Below, in pieces: positions 7,240-13,395 of a stretch of 13,395 nucleotides of DNA (within the stretch, counting starts at the first letter, position 1; each line of letters opens with the position of its first letter). The stretch is taken from contig JAKBAU010000067.1 in assembly GCA_021808875.1 (NCBI GenBank), positions 1 through 13,395 on the forward strand. Direction: 5' to 3'. The position numbers and the translations under genes are program-made. The notes under the pieces are model-generated. The model ran no database searches and was not told the origin of the DNA. It worked only from the letters and a program-made list of their open reading frames with translations. This DNA comes from Pseudomonadota bacterium. Lineage in GTDB: Bacteria > Pseudomonadota > Alphaproteobacteria > Micropepsales > Micropepsaceae.

Positions 7240-8001
7240 CTATAGGAGCCGCTCACGCGCCATCAAGAGCGGGCAAGCCTTGGCCAGCACTGCCTCGGCC
7301 TCCTCTGTGTAACGCCCGTCAGGCCGATGCAGCAGCAGGCCGCTCATAAGACGCAAGGGACTGCGCGCGCCCTTGATGACCTGGATAATCACCCGACCGG
7401 CATCCAATCCGGCCCGAGGCCAGAGAGGCAGAACGCTAACCCCACCCTCCGGCAGTATGGCCAGCGCCTCGCCGAGGCGATCCGCGCGCAGGATCGTAGT
7501 GAAGGTGCCCCCTGACGTCGTGCGACGAAGGCCAGCTTGCAACCATGCACCCAGCCGACCCTCATCTTGGCGGGCCGCCGCACGGGCCTCCAGAGGCGAG
7601 CCGAGGCCCGATGGACCGTGGAATGGAGGATTGGTGAAGACATGATCAAATTGCCGTCGCAAAGATCGCGGGAGAGCGAAAACATCGCCGACATGAAACC
7701 TTACGGCGAGAGCCATCCCGTTGCTGGCCGCATTTTGATTGGCCAAGCTTACAAGCCCGCCGTCCAGGTCAAAGCCCTCAATCAGACATCCCGCCACCCG
7801 GACCGCAAGACACAGCGCGGCAACCCCGCAGCCGGCGCCAAGTTCCAACACACGCGAACCGTCCTCAGCCGGCACTGCAGCCGCGACCATCACCGCATCA
7901 AGACCCGAGCGAAAACCCAGACGGGGCTGTTGGACACGAATACGCCCGCCCAGAAAGCCGTCCTCACCTTGCCTCACAGTTGACACCGCTATCAAGTCCA
8001 T
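7240..8001 (-). CDS. TrmN6/YfiC-like (COG4123) N6-adenine methyltransferase
   Basis: A Rossmann-fold SAM-dependent methyltransferase of 253 aa. The SAM-binding motif I is VLELGAGCGV at residues 51-60, with the acidic motif II EGFDLD at about 75-80. The catalytic NPPF motif (FTNPPFHG, residues 122-129) is the signature of enzymes that methylate the exocyclic amino group of adenine. Before motif I, the segment PRLGFRSGLDAVMVAAAVP is typical of the COG4123 group, whose E. coli member YfiC/TrmN6 modifies A37 of tRNA-Val. That the substrate here is tRNA is an inference; other RNA or protein targets are possible. The ATG at 8001 overlaps the end of the DUF2007 gene by 10 bp and no strong ribosome binding site is visible, so coupled translation is likely. 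glyQ follows after 30 bp. Confidence 0.9.
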   Translation of the reverse strand: MDLIAVSTVRQGEDGFLGGRIRVQQPRLGFRSGLDAVMVAAAVPAEDGSRVLELGAGCGVAALCLAVRVAGCLIEGFDLDGGLVSLANQNAASNGMALAVRFHVGDVFALPRSLRRQFDHVFTNPPFHGPSGLGSPLEARAAARQDEGRLGAWLQAGLRRTTSGGTFTTILRADRLGEALAILPEGGVSVLPLWPRAGLDAGRVIIQVIKGARSPLRLMSGLLLHRPDGRYTEEAEAVLAKACPLLMARERLL

Positions 8002-8213
8002 GGCGACGGCTCTGCAAGTGCGCTATGCAACAGACGTCGGGCCGCCTCGGCGTCAGCGTCCGCCACCATTAGGCGGCGGGGTAAAATGACCATGCTGCCA
8101 TCCATGACGCTCATATGACCGTCAAAGACAACACTGGGTATGCCTGCATCTGCAAGAACCGCCTCAGCGAAGTTCAGCTCGACCGGGTTATTTGTCTTGA
8201 GGACTTCGCGCAT
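7992..8213 (-). CDS. DUF2007 family small protein
   Basis: A 73-aa protein with the features of the DUF2007 (putative signal-transducing protein) family: an N-terminal strand-helix MREVLKTNNPVELNFAEAVL, a glycine turn (DAGIPSVVFDGH), and a C-terminal strand plus helix (RRLMVADADAEAARRLL). The fold is thought to be small and ferredoxin-like, with no established function. It is preceded by a good Shine-Dalgarno sequence (GAGGG, about 8 bp before the ATG). It is the first gene of the minus-strand operon leading to glyQS and overlaps the methyltransferase gene by 10 bp. Divergent from the polyprenyl synthase gene, from which it is separated by 150 bp. The family call is fairly secure, the role unknown. 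Confidence 0.88.
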   Translation of the reverse strand: MREVLKTNNPVELNFAEAVLADAGIPSVVFDGHMSVMDGSMVILPRRLMVADADAEAARRLLHSALAEPSPWT

Positions 8214-8230
8214 CGGTTACCCTCAGGTAA

Positions 8231-8242
8231 AGTAGGCCTACT
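8231..8242. promoter_or_regulatory. Perfect 12-bp palindrome in the divergent promoter region
   Basis: AGTAGGCCTACT is its own reverse complement. It lies 17 bp upstream of the DUF2007 start codon, between the two divergent genes. It could be an operator for the minus-strand operon. No regulator can be named from the sequence. Confidence 0.35.
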
Positions 8243-8287
8243 AGGCGGAGGTCGCCGCCAACGCTGGGACGTGTGCTGCCGTTCTTC

Positions 8288-8315
8288 TTGACCGGCCTTC
8301 GGCGCCCTCCCTAAT
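8288..8315 (+). promoter_or_regulatory. Candidate promoter of the polyprenyl synthase gene
   Basis: TTGACC (8288-8293) and CCTAAT (8310-8315) are separated by 16 bp and match the -35 and -10 consensus at five and four of six positions. A transcript would begin near 8322 and include the hairpin at 8331-8348 in its short leader. Prediction by eye. Confidence 0.3.
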
Positions 8316-8330
8316 GTCCGCGCTCGCCAC

Positions 8331-8348
8331 GGCCCCAGGCAAGGGGCC
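8331..8348 (+). promoter_or_regulatory. GC-rich hairpin in the polyprenyl synthase leader
   Basis: GGCCCC-AGGCAA-GGGGCC forms a perfect 6-bp GC stem with a 6-nt loop, ending 15 nt before the ATG at 8364. The only strong purine-rich stretch in the leader (AAGGGG) is mostly inside the stem. The remaining Shine-Dalgarno candidate, AGAAAG at 8349-8354, begins directly after it. The stem may limit or position ribosome binding. Confidence 0.45.
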
Positions 8349-8363
8349 AGAAAGTTATGTTTC

Positions 8364-9389
8364 ATGAGTGTAGCCGCCGAGCTTGGCAAAATAACCCTCT
8401 CCACCGACGCAGAAACGCCGGTTGACACGCTTTTTGCGCTGGTTGCGGGCGATATGCAGGCTGTTGACGCACTAATCCATGCTCGGATGTCCAGCGCAGT
8501 CAGCCTCATTCCCGAGTTGTCACGCCATCTCATCGATTCGGGAGGAAAACGCCTGCGCCCAATGTTGACATTGGCAGCGGCTCATATTTGCGACTACGTA
8601 GGGAGCCACCACCTCAATTTGGCAGCAGCGGTGGAGTTTATCCACACCGCAACACTTCTTCATGACGATGTGGTCGACGCCAGCGCGCTGCGGCGTGGCA
8701 AGGTGGCCGCAAATGTCGTTTGGGGTAACAAGCCGTCAATCTTGGTTGGGGATTTTCTATTCAGCCGAGCCTTCGAACTAATGGTCGAAACTGGAGACCT
8801 GAGTGTCCTTGGCATCTTGGCAAGGGCCTCTTCGGTAATTGCCGAAGGTGAGGTCATGCAGCTGCGTTCGGCCAATAATCTTGGAACGACAGAAGCTGAC
8901 TATCTGGCTGTGGTGACTGCCAAAACGGCAGCCTTATTCGCCGCGTCCGCCGAGGCTGGTGGTGCACTGGCTGATGCGCCGCTCACGATCGTAGGAGCAC
9001 TGCGCGATTATGGCCTTAATCTCGGCATTGCCTTTCAGCTCACAGACGACACCCTGGATTATCTGGGAGGCGAACAGCAGATGGGCAAGGCCGTCGGCGA
9101 TGATTTTCGCGAGGCCAAAGTGACACTGCCGGTCATCCTGGCGCTTCAGCGCGCATCAGAGCCGCAACGACGTTTCTGGCAGCGCGTAATCGAGGCCGGG
9201 GAACAGAGTGATCGCGACCTGGACACTGCTATCCAGATCGTCCGTGAAACTGGGGCCATTGGCGAGAGCCAGGCCAGAGCCCGAGCCTACGCAGACTCAG
9301 CGATCACCGCAGCCTCACGGTTACCATCTCAGGAAATGACCACGGCCTTGATCGATATTGCGGAGTTTTGCGTTGCGCGCGCCTTCTAA
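8364..9389 (+). CDS. ispB: Long-chain polyprenyl diphosphate synthase (octaprenyl/decaprenyl type)
   Basis: Trans-isoprenyl diphosphate synthase, 341 aa, which extends an allylic diphosphate with isopentenyl diphosphate to make the ubiquinone side chain. Visible motifs are GKRLRP (61-66), which binds IPP diphosphate, the first aspartate-rich motif DDVVD (101-105) in EFIHTATLLHDDVVD, and the second DDTLD (228-232) in FQLTDDTLDYLGG, followed by GKAVGDDFREAK. The residue five places before the first motif is alanine (A96) rather than an aromatic residue, which in this family goes with long products. Chain length (C40 or C50) cannot be read from the sequence, so the symbol ispB is by similarity. 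ATG at 8364 chosen as the only sensible start; no strong ribosome binding site. It diverges from the DUF2007 operon and faces ispE, which supplies precursors of its substrate. Confidence 0.95.
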   Translation: MSVAAELGKITLSTDAETPVDTLFALVAGDMQAVDALIHARMSSAVSLIPELSRHLIDSGGKRLRPMLTLAAAHICDYVGSHHLNLAAAVEFIHTATLLHDDVVDASALRRGKVAANVVWGNKPSILVGDFLFSRAFELMVETGDLSVLGILARASSVIAEGEVMQLRSANNLGTTEADYLAVVTAKTAALFAASAEAGGALADAPLTIVGALRDYGLNLGIAFQLTDDTLDYLGGEQQMGKAVGDDFREAKVTLPVILALQRASEPQRRFWQRVIEAGEQSDRDLDTAIQIVRETGAIGESQARARAYADSAITAASRLPSQEMTTALIDIAEFCVARAF

Positions 9390-9647
9390 ATCACTGTGTA
9401 GATGGTGGGCATTTTTTGAAGAGCAAAACATTGGGGCGCCCTCACAAATTCAGTACATATTTTGACTGCAGCTGAAGAGTTCCCTAAGTCCCGACAACTA
9501 TTCCGCCATTTATGCACTTTCTTGCAATCTGTTAGGCCGATATCAAAGACAACCACATGTGTTCAAAGCAGGACACGCTTTCCAGAGCTAGTGTTATGTT
9601 GCTGACATAGGATTCACAAATCGGCGGAGATCTGCGGATCTGTGCCG
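9390..9647. other. AT-richer gap between the polyprenyl synthase gene and the transposase remnant
   Basis: No gene is recognisable. The stretch looks more AT-rich than its neighbours. A T6 run at 9413-9418 shortly after the polyprenyl synthase stop might mark transcription termination, but no good stem precedes it. The last 30 bp contain the hairpin described separately. It may be partly flanking insertion-element DNA or the remains of an older insertion. Confidence 0.5.
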
Positions 9648-10036
9648 ATGAGAAAGATCGAACGGATTTTGCTGAGCAACGCCGACCGTGGGCGGTTGGA
9701 ACGGCTGGTACGAGATCGCAACACGCCCCAGAAGATCGTTTGGCGGGCCAGGATCGTGCTGCTGGCGGTACGGCGCTGGCGCCGGCGCTATGCCGCTGAG
9801 CCCGGCCCGGCCTGCCGATGAAAAAGGGCCGCTGCGGAACGATGGCGCACAACTACAAGCGCAAGGGAACCACTATGCTGTTTGCAGCGCTGAACATGCT
9901 CGATGGCAAGGTCATCGGCAGCTGCTTGCCGCGGCACCGGGCGCAGGAGTTCCTCTGCTTTCTCAGGCAAATCGCTCAGCAACCCCCTGCCGGTCTCGAT
10001 CTGCATCTGATTGCCGATAACTACTTTAGGATATTT
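9611..10036 (+). mobile_element. Decayed IS630-family insertion element
   Basis: The extent is set by the transposase remnant and the hairpin before it. I could not find a matching pair of terminal inverted repeats or a TA duplication, so the outer bounds are guesses. The interior has lost most of the transposase gene and the right end appears missing. The element lies between the convergent polyprenyl synthase and ispE genes, a permissive site because both reading frames stay intact. Confidence 0.6.
9620..9649 (+). repeat. Stem-loop covering the transposase start codon
   Basis: ATCGGC (9620-9625) pairs with GCCGAT (9644-9649), and inside it AGATC (9628-9632) pairs with GATCT (9637-9641) around a TGCG loop. 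Only the two-base steps GG and GT are unpaired. The ATG (9648-9650) begins in the last pairs of the stem. It may restrict translation of the transposase or be a binding site of the element. Confidence 0.6.
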
Positions 10037-10057
10037 GACATGCCGCTAAAATATTAG
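9648..10057 (+). pseudogene. IS630-family transposase, internally deleted and truncated
   Basis: The ATG at 9648 opens a frame typical of IS630 N-termini (MRKIERILLS, RLERLVRDRNTPQK, ARIVLLA, residues 1-40) and then runs through VRRWRRRYAA to a TGA at 9819-9821. A second frame, open from 9800, reads GLPMKKGRCGTM, YKRKGTTMLFAALNMLDG, CLPRHRAQEFLCFLR and LHLIADNY. This is the central DDE-domain block of the same family, including the aspartate of the LIADNY motif. After that motif (about 10023) the homology stops; the family's ATHKHPK continuation and the final catalytic acidic residue are absent, and the frame ends at a TAG (10055-10057). Thus the first part of the DDE domain, including the first catalytic aspartate, and the C-terminus are both lost, and the two surviving blocks are in different frames. 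It cannot encode an active transposase. Confidence 0.85.
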
Positions 10058-10061
10058 GCGG
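10043..10061 (-). terminator. Possible weak terminator after ispE
   Basis: On the minus strand, 8 nt after the ispE stop, CCG-C-CTAA-TATT-TTAG-CGG can form a 7-bp stem with one bulge. No T-run follows immediately, so intrinsic termination is doubtful. It lies within the short gap between ispE and the transposase remnant, where convergent transcripts must end. Confidence 0.22.
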
Positions 10062-10068
10062 ATCGATG

Positions 10069-10926
10069 TCATCCGACTTGCGTAGGACATACCCACCATC
10101 CCAGCTGCGCGGACGCTATCTTCTGAGCAGCTCGTGCACATGCGGCCGCGTCACCAAAAATGCCGTAACAAGTTGCGCCGCTACCGCACATTCTTGCGAG
10201 CAGCGCTCCGGCATCTTCCAGGCGCGCAAGTACCTCCCCGATCGCTGGCGCAATCGCACAAGCAGCGTCCTGCAAGTCATTACGCGTGCCTTTTAGCCAT
10301 CTCACCAGTTCGCCGGCCGCCAAGGCCCCCGGCCAGTGTGGTGAATCAGGAGGAGGCTCATCCATACTTCGTCCCAGCTGACGAAAAACTGCGGCCGTCG
10401 AAACCGCGACCCTGGGATTCACAAGTAGCATCGGTAATTCCGGCAATCCCTCGACTTTAGCCACCTGCTCGCCGCGACCAGACATCTGAGAGGGCTCACT
10501 CAACAGGCAAACCGGAACGTCCGAGCCGAGTTCGAGGGCAACGCGATCGAGTTGCGCCGGCTCCAAGGTGAGACCCCATAGACGTGAAAGTCCGCGCAGC
10601 GCAGCTGCTGCATCTGCAGATCCTCCCCCAATACCAGAGGCTACTGGCAAGGCCTTGAACAACCGAATGCGCGCACCCAGGGAACGTCCCGCGGCTGGCG
10701 CGAGCGCCCGGGCTGCTCGCAGGACAAGATTGTCTTCAGTGTCATCAAGAACAGCACCGAAAGGCCCGGCAAGCTCAAGGCGTATTTCGGAGGCGGGCTC
10801 AAAGTCGAGTTCATCCCCGGCATCGGTAAAGCACACGAGGCTTTGAAGCGCATGATAGCCGTCAGCACGGCGACCACCGACATGCAGATATAGATTGACT
10901 TTGGCGTGCGCCCGTTCGTGCAACAT
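10069..10926 (-). CDS. ispE: 4-diphosphocytidyl-2-C-methyl-D-erythritol kinase
   Basis: GHMP-family kinase of the MEP pathway, phosphorylating the 2-hydroxyl of CDP-ME with ATP on the way to IPP and DMAPP. It has 285 aa from the ATG at 10926, normal length. Landmarks are AKVNLYLHV near the N-terminus with K9 as the expected active-site lysine, RRADGYHALQSL, the ATP-binding glycine-rich motif LPVASGIGGGSADAAAAL (about 93-110), LGSDVPVCL with D136 as the likely catalytic aspartate, and the C-terminal MCGSGATCYGIF motif. The end GWWV is typical. The ATG overlaps the TGA of the TPR gene by one base (TGATG), which argues for this start over the TTG three bases upstream. Last gene of the ETF-QO operon in this window; the adjacent IS remnant did not damage it. 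Confidence 0.97.
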   Translation of the reverse strand: MLHERAHAKVNLYLHVGGRRADGYHALQSLVCFTDAGDELDFEPASEIRLELAGPFGAVLDDTEDNLVLRAARALAPAAGRSLGARIRLFKALPVASGIGGGSADAAAALRGLSRLWGLTLEPAQLDRVALELGSDVPVCLLSEPSQMSGRGEQVAKVEGLPELPMLLVNPRVAVSTAAVFRQLGRSMDEPPPDSPHWPGALAAGELVRWLKGTRNDLQDAACAIAPAIGEVLARLEDAGALLARMCGSGATCYGIFGDAAACARAAQKIASAQLGWWVCPTQVG

Positions 10927-12674
10927 CAACGTTTTTGCGTGCGTAACGTCATTGCTTTGCTGGGCAGCCCATATAGCAGCTTGCTTTCTATAAGCTGCCT
11001 CTCTTTACCTCGGGCACCGAACGTCAGAGCATGGTTCCACTGGAAGCGCGCCTGCAGCTGTCGGCCAACTCGCCATAACGCGTCGCCATAATGATCGTTA
11101 ATCAAAGCATCGCCGGGCTGCAATTGCACCGCCTGGGCTAAAGCTGTGGCTGCGTCCCTGTAACGTCCAAGACGATAATAGGCCCAGCCCACGCTGTCGA
11201 CGATATATCCGTCCAGCGGGCTCAACGCTCGTGCCTTTTCCAACAGCGCCAGCGCTTTGGGCAACCGCTCGCCTCGAGCTGCCCAGCTATAGCCAAGGAA
11301 GTTAAGGACATCCGGCTGGTTGGGGGAAAGAGCAAGAGCACGTTTCAAGTCCGATTGGGCGGCAGGCCAATTCTTTGTCTGCTGCTCGCAGATCGCGCGC
11401 GCATAGTAAAGCGGCCATTCATTTGTGGTAGGCACGGCGATGGCAGAAAGCGCCCGCGTATAGGCCACTGTTGCCTGTGCATATTCTTTCTCGTTGCGCA
11501 GTGCGTCCCCAAGCGCAGTCCAGGCCGTTACGCTTTGGGCGTCGATTTTGGTAATCGCCGTGAGCTCAGCGATAGCCTGATCGTTTTCGCCGATGCGGGT
11601 ACGATCGATCGCGGCCTCAATCGACGCGGCAGTCTTGTAGGGCGAATCCGCGGACACACTGTGATAGTTATCGATGGCGAGCTGCCATTTGTGCAGCGCC
11701 TCGAAGCGGTCCGCCAATACAATCTTGGCGAGATCAAGATGTGGAGAGAGAAAGAGCGCCAACCTAAGGTAAAGAATTGCCACGTCGGCGCTGGAGCGGT
11801 CCGTCAGAGAGGCCGCGATACCAAAAAGCGCCTCGGCGGCGCCCTCTTGCGGCGTCTGAATCAGAAGTTGGGGTTTTTTGCCTGCAGCAATGCGGGCTTG
11901 TGCCGACCGCACAATCACTGCAAGGCTTGGTACCTTGGCAAGCTTGGCGTAGAACGCCGCTGCTTTTGCTGAAGGTTCCTCTCGCTCGAGAAATCTACCA
12001 TAGGCCTCAATCTGACGCGGCGTTGGGCCCGAGGCCAACAGTGCCGCGGAAAAATCCTTGTCTGCCTGCTGAGCTTTGCCTGCTACAGCAAGAATAAGCG
12101 CGCTGTGATAAAGTGCGAGCGCCTCGGTGCCGCCTTGATTGGTTACCTGCGCGAGATCTTTGAGTGCCACATCTGTCTTACCAAGACCCTGGGCGGCCCA
12201 CGCGTCGAGGAGTGTCAGGGTGAGAGAGGTAAATGGACCTCGCGCCGATTGGGCGATCTGGGTGCGGGCGCCGGCATAGTTGCCATGCGCAAGATCATTG
12301 ACCGCAAGAACTAGTCTGGCCGTACGATCATTAGGATCGCGAGCAACCACCTGTGTTGCCAGTTTGGCCGCCTGAGCAATGTCTCCGGCTGCCGCGGTGA
12401 ACAAGAAGGCGCGGGTGAGGATTTCGGAATTCTGGGGCGCGTGAGCCAGGGCATCACGGTAGAACATGGCAGCTGCTGCCAGATCATGATTGCTGGCAGC
12501 CAGATGACCTGACAGGTATTGGCCATAAGCCTTAGCCTGGAGAGATTGTGACGCGCTCTGCGTCGGGCGCTGCTTGCCTGCGCCATAGACTGAGTTGATG
12601 TGGCCGCAAGCTCCCAGCATAGCCACCATGCAGGCGATGGTAGCAAAGGCGAAGGGCCGTTGACGAAGGGTCAT
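10926..12674 (-). CDS. TPR-repeat lipoprotein
   Basis: A 582-aa protein made almost entirely of tetratricopeptide-type helix pairs. From the ATG at 12674 it begins with a basic start and hydrophobic stretch ending in a lipobox (MLGAC, lipidated cysteine C23), so it is probably a lipoprotein anchored in the periplasm. TPR-like units are clearest at the start (AAAAMFYRDALAHAPQNSEI) and the end (SDLKRALALSPNQPDVLNFLGYSW, ALLEKARALSPLDGYIVDSVGW, AATALAQAVQLQPGDALINDHYGDAL), with weaker ones between. TPR arrays bind partner proteins; the partner here is unknown. A longer start at 12719 would overlap ETF-QO and spoil the signal peptide. The gene begins 19 bp after ETF-QO and overlaps ispE by one base, so the three are co-transcribed. 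Alphaproteobacteria commonly have such a TPR protein next to ispE, which is recalled context rather than something shown here. Confidence 0.88.
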   Translation of the reverse strand: MTLRQRPFAFATIACMVAMLGACGHINSVYGAGKQRPTQSASQSLQAKAYGQYLSGHLAASNHDLAAAAMFYRDALAHAPQNSEILTRAFLFTAAAGDIAQAAKLATQVVARDPNDRTARLVLAVNDLAHGNYAGARTQIAQSARGPFTSLTLTLLDAWAAQGLGKTDVALKDLAQVTNQGGTEALALYHSALILAVAGKAQQADKDFSAALLASGPTPRQIEAYGRFLEREEPSAKAAAFYAKLAKVPSLAVIVRSAQARIAAGKKPQLLIQTPQEGAAEALFGIAASLTDRSSADVAILYLRLALFLSPHLDLAKIVLADRFEALHKWQLAIDNYHSVSADSPYKTAASIEAAIDRTRIGENDQAIAELTAITKIDAQSVTAWTALGDALRNEKEYAQATVAYTRALSAIAVPTTNEWPLYYARAICEQQTKNWPAAQSDLKRALALSPNQPDVLNFLGYSWAARGERLPKALALLEKARALSPLDGYIVDSVGWAYYRLGRYRDAATALAQAVQLQPGDALINDHYGDALWRVGRQLQARFQWNHALTFGARGKERQLIESKLLYGLPSKAMTLRTQKR

Positions 12675-12693
12675 TGGGTCTCGTTTCTGAACA

Positions 12694-13395
12694 TCACATG
12701 TTGGGATAGTTCGGCCCACCCCCGCCCTCGGGAGGAACCCAGTTTATATTTTGCGATGGATCCTTGATATCGCAGGTCTTGCAGTGCACGCAGTTTTGCG
12801 CGTTGATTTGAAATCTGGGTCCGGAGGGCTCGCTGACAACTTCATACACGCCAGCTGGACAGTAACGCTGCGCCGGCTCTGCGTATTCGGGCAAGTTCAC
12901 ACGGATAGGGATGGTTGGGTCTTTCAGCTGCAGATGGATCGGCTGGTCTTCTTCGTGATTGGTATTTGACAGGAACACGCTCGACAGCTTGTCGAAGCTG
13001 ATGACGCCGTCTGGTTTGGGATATTCGATCTTCTTCGCCCGGCGGGCCAACTTCAAGGTCGCGTAGTCCGCCTTGCGGTGACTGAGCGTTCCCATCAGCG
13101 AAAATCCCAAGAGCTGGTTGGTCCACATGTCAAAGCCGCCCAAAACGACACCCGCCAGAGTGCCAAAGCGCGACCATAGCGGCTTGACGTTCCGCACGCG
13201 CTTCAAATCCTTGTAAACTGCACTGTGGCGGTAGGCGTGCTCATATTCGTTCAACGAATCGTGAGCACGACCCTGTGCAAGTGCGGCAAATGCCGCCTCA
13301 GCTGCCATCATGCCACTTGCCATAGCATTGTGTGTACCCTTGATGCGGGGCACATTGACCAAACCTGCTGCACAACCGATGAGGGCACCGCCGGG
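12694..13395 (-). CDS. Electron transfer flavoprotein-ubiquinone oxidoreductase, C-terminal part
   Basis: The C-terminal 233 residues of ETF-QO; the gene continues past the right edge, so the N-terminal FAD-binding part is missing from view. ETF-QO is a membrane-associated iron-sulfur flavoprotein passing electrons from reduced ETF (from fatty acid, amino acid and choline-type dehydrogenases) to ubiquinone. Recognisable stretches are PGGALIGCAAGLVNVPRIKG, NAMASGMMAAEAAF, MWTNQLLGFSLMGTLSH and YPKPDGVISFDKLSSVFLSNTNHEEDQP. The C-terminal 4Fe-4S cluster ligands are complete: one cysteine in RYCPAGVYE and three in NCVHCKTCDIKDP. The ending WVPPEGGGGPNYPNM is the usual one for the family. Reading is open up to the window edge with no start needed; a TTG at 13362 is internal, not a start. 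First gene seen of the ETF-QO, TPR, ispE operon. Confidence 0.97.
   Translation of the reverse strand, partial: PGGALIGCAAGLVNVPRIKGTHNAMASGMMAAEAAFAALAQGRAHDSLNEYEHAYRHSAVYKDLKRVRNVKPLWSRFGTLAGVVLGGFDMWTNQLLGFSLMGTLSHRKADYATLKLARRAKKIEYPKPDGVISFDKLSSVFLSNTNHEEDQPIHLQLKDPTIPIRVNLPEYAEPAQRYCPAGVYEVVSEPSGPRFQINAQNCVHCKTCDIKDPSQNINWVPPEGGGGPNYPNM

Noticed and set aside
9413..9418. Intrinsic terminator after the polyprenyl synthase gene
   Set aside because: There is a T6 run, but no stable GC-rich stem immediately precedes it.
11355..11972. 205-residue plus-strand reading frame
   Set aside because: Antisense to the TPR lipoprotein gene; cysteine/arginine-rich product typical of shadow frames.
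12694..13362. Complete 222-residue gene starting at TTG 13362
   Set aside because: The frame stays open to the window edge and the upstream residues match ETF-QO, so this is the C-terminal part of a larger protein.

Overview
The window looks like a piece of an alphaproteobacterial chromosome, probably with moderately high GC. The evidence is the gene content (two-subunit bacterial glycyl-tRNA synthetase, long-chain polyprenyl diphosphate synthase of the ubiquinone type, ETF-ubiquinone oxidoreductase, a short DUF2007 protein, an ATP/phosphate-type PPDK) and the way these genes cluster. I could not place it below class level. Almost all of it is housekeeping.

Layout. 1-495 has no convincing gene. 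It holds a 4 x 20-bp tandem repeat with internal dyads, a perfect 18-bp palindrome and perhaps the tail of a gene entering from the left. From there to 8213 everything reads on the minus strand: DUF2007 protein, COG4123-type methyltransferase, glyQ, glyS, then after a structured 197-bp gap ppdK, and after another gap a SleB-like cell wall hydrolase. The first four genes are packed as one operon (10-bp overlap, 30-bp gap, 1-bp TGATG overlap). A 150-bp divergent promoter region (8214-8363) separates them from a plus-strand polyprenyl synthase gene (8364-9389). An AT-richer segment (9390-9647) and a decayed IS630-family transposase (about 9648-10057) follow. From the right edge inwards, the minus-strand operon ETF-QO (partial), TPR lipoprotein, ispE ends at 10069, facing the polyprenyl synthase gene.

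How the genes work together. ispE feeds the MEP isoprenoid pathway, and the polyprenyl synthase turns its products into the quinone side chain. ETF-QO delivers electrons from flavoprotein dehydrogenases into that same ubiquinone pool. The two isoprenoid genes are on opposite strands, converge on each other and now have IS debris between them. glyQ and glyS make the two subunits of one enzyme, with coupled translation. PPDK interconverts pyruvate and PEP.

I see no defence system, phage, tRNA, rRNA or CRISPR array, and no evidence of an undescribed multi-gene system. The points worth a second look are small: the phased dyad repeat at 229-308, the palindrome just after the hydrolase gene, nested dyads between glyS and ppdK, hairpins at the translation starts of the transposase remnant and of the polyprenyl synthase, and the twice-deleted IS630 element.
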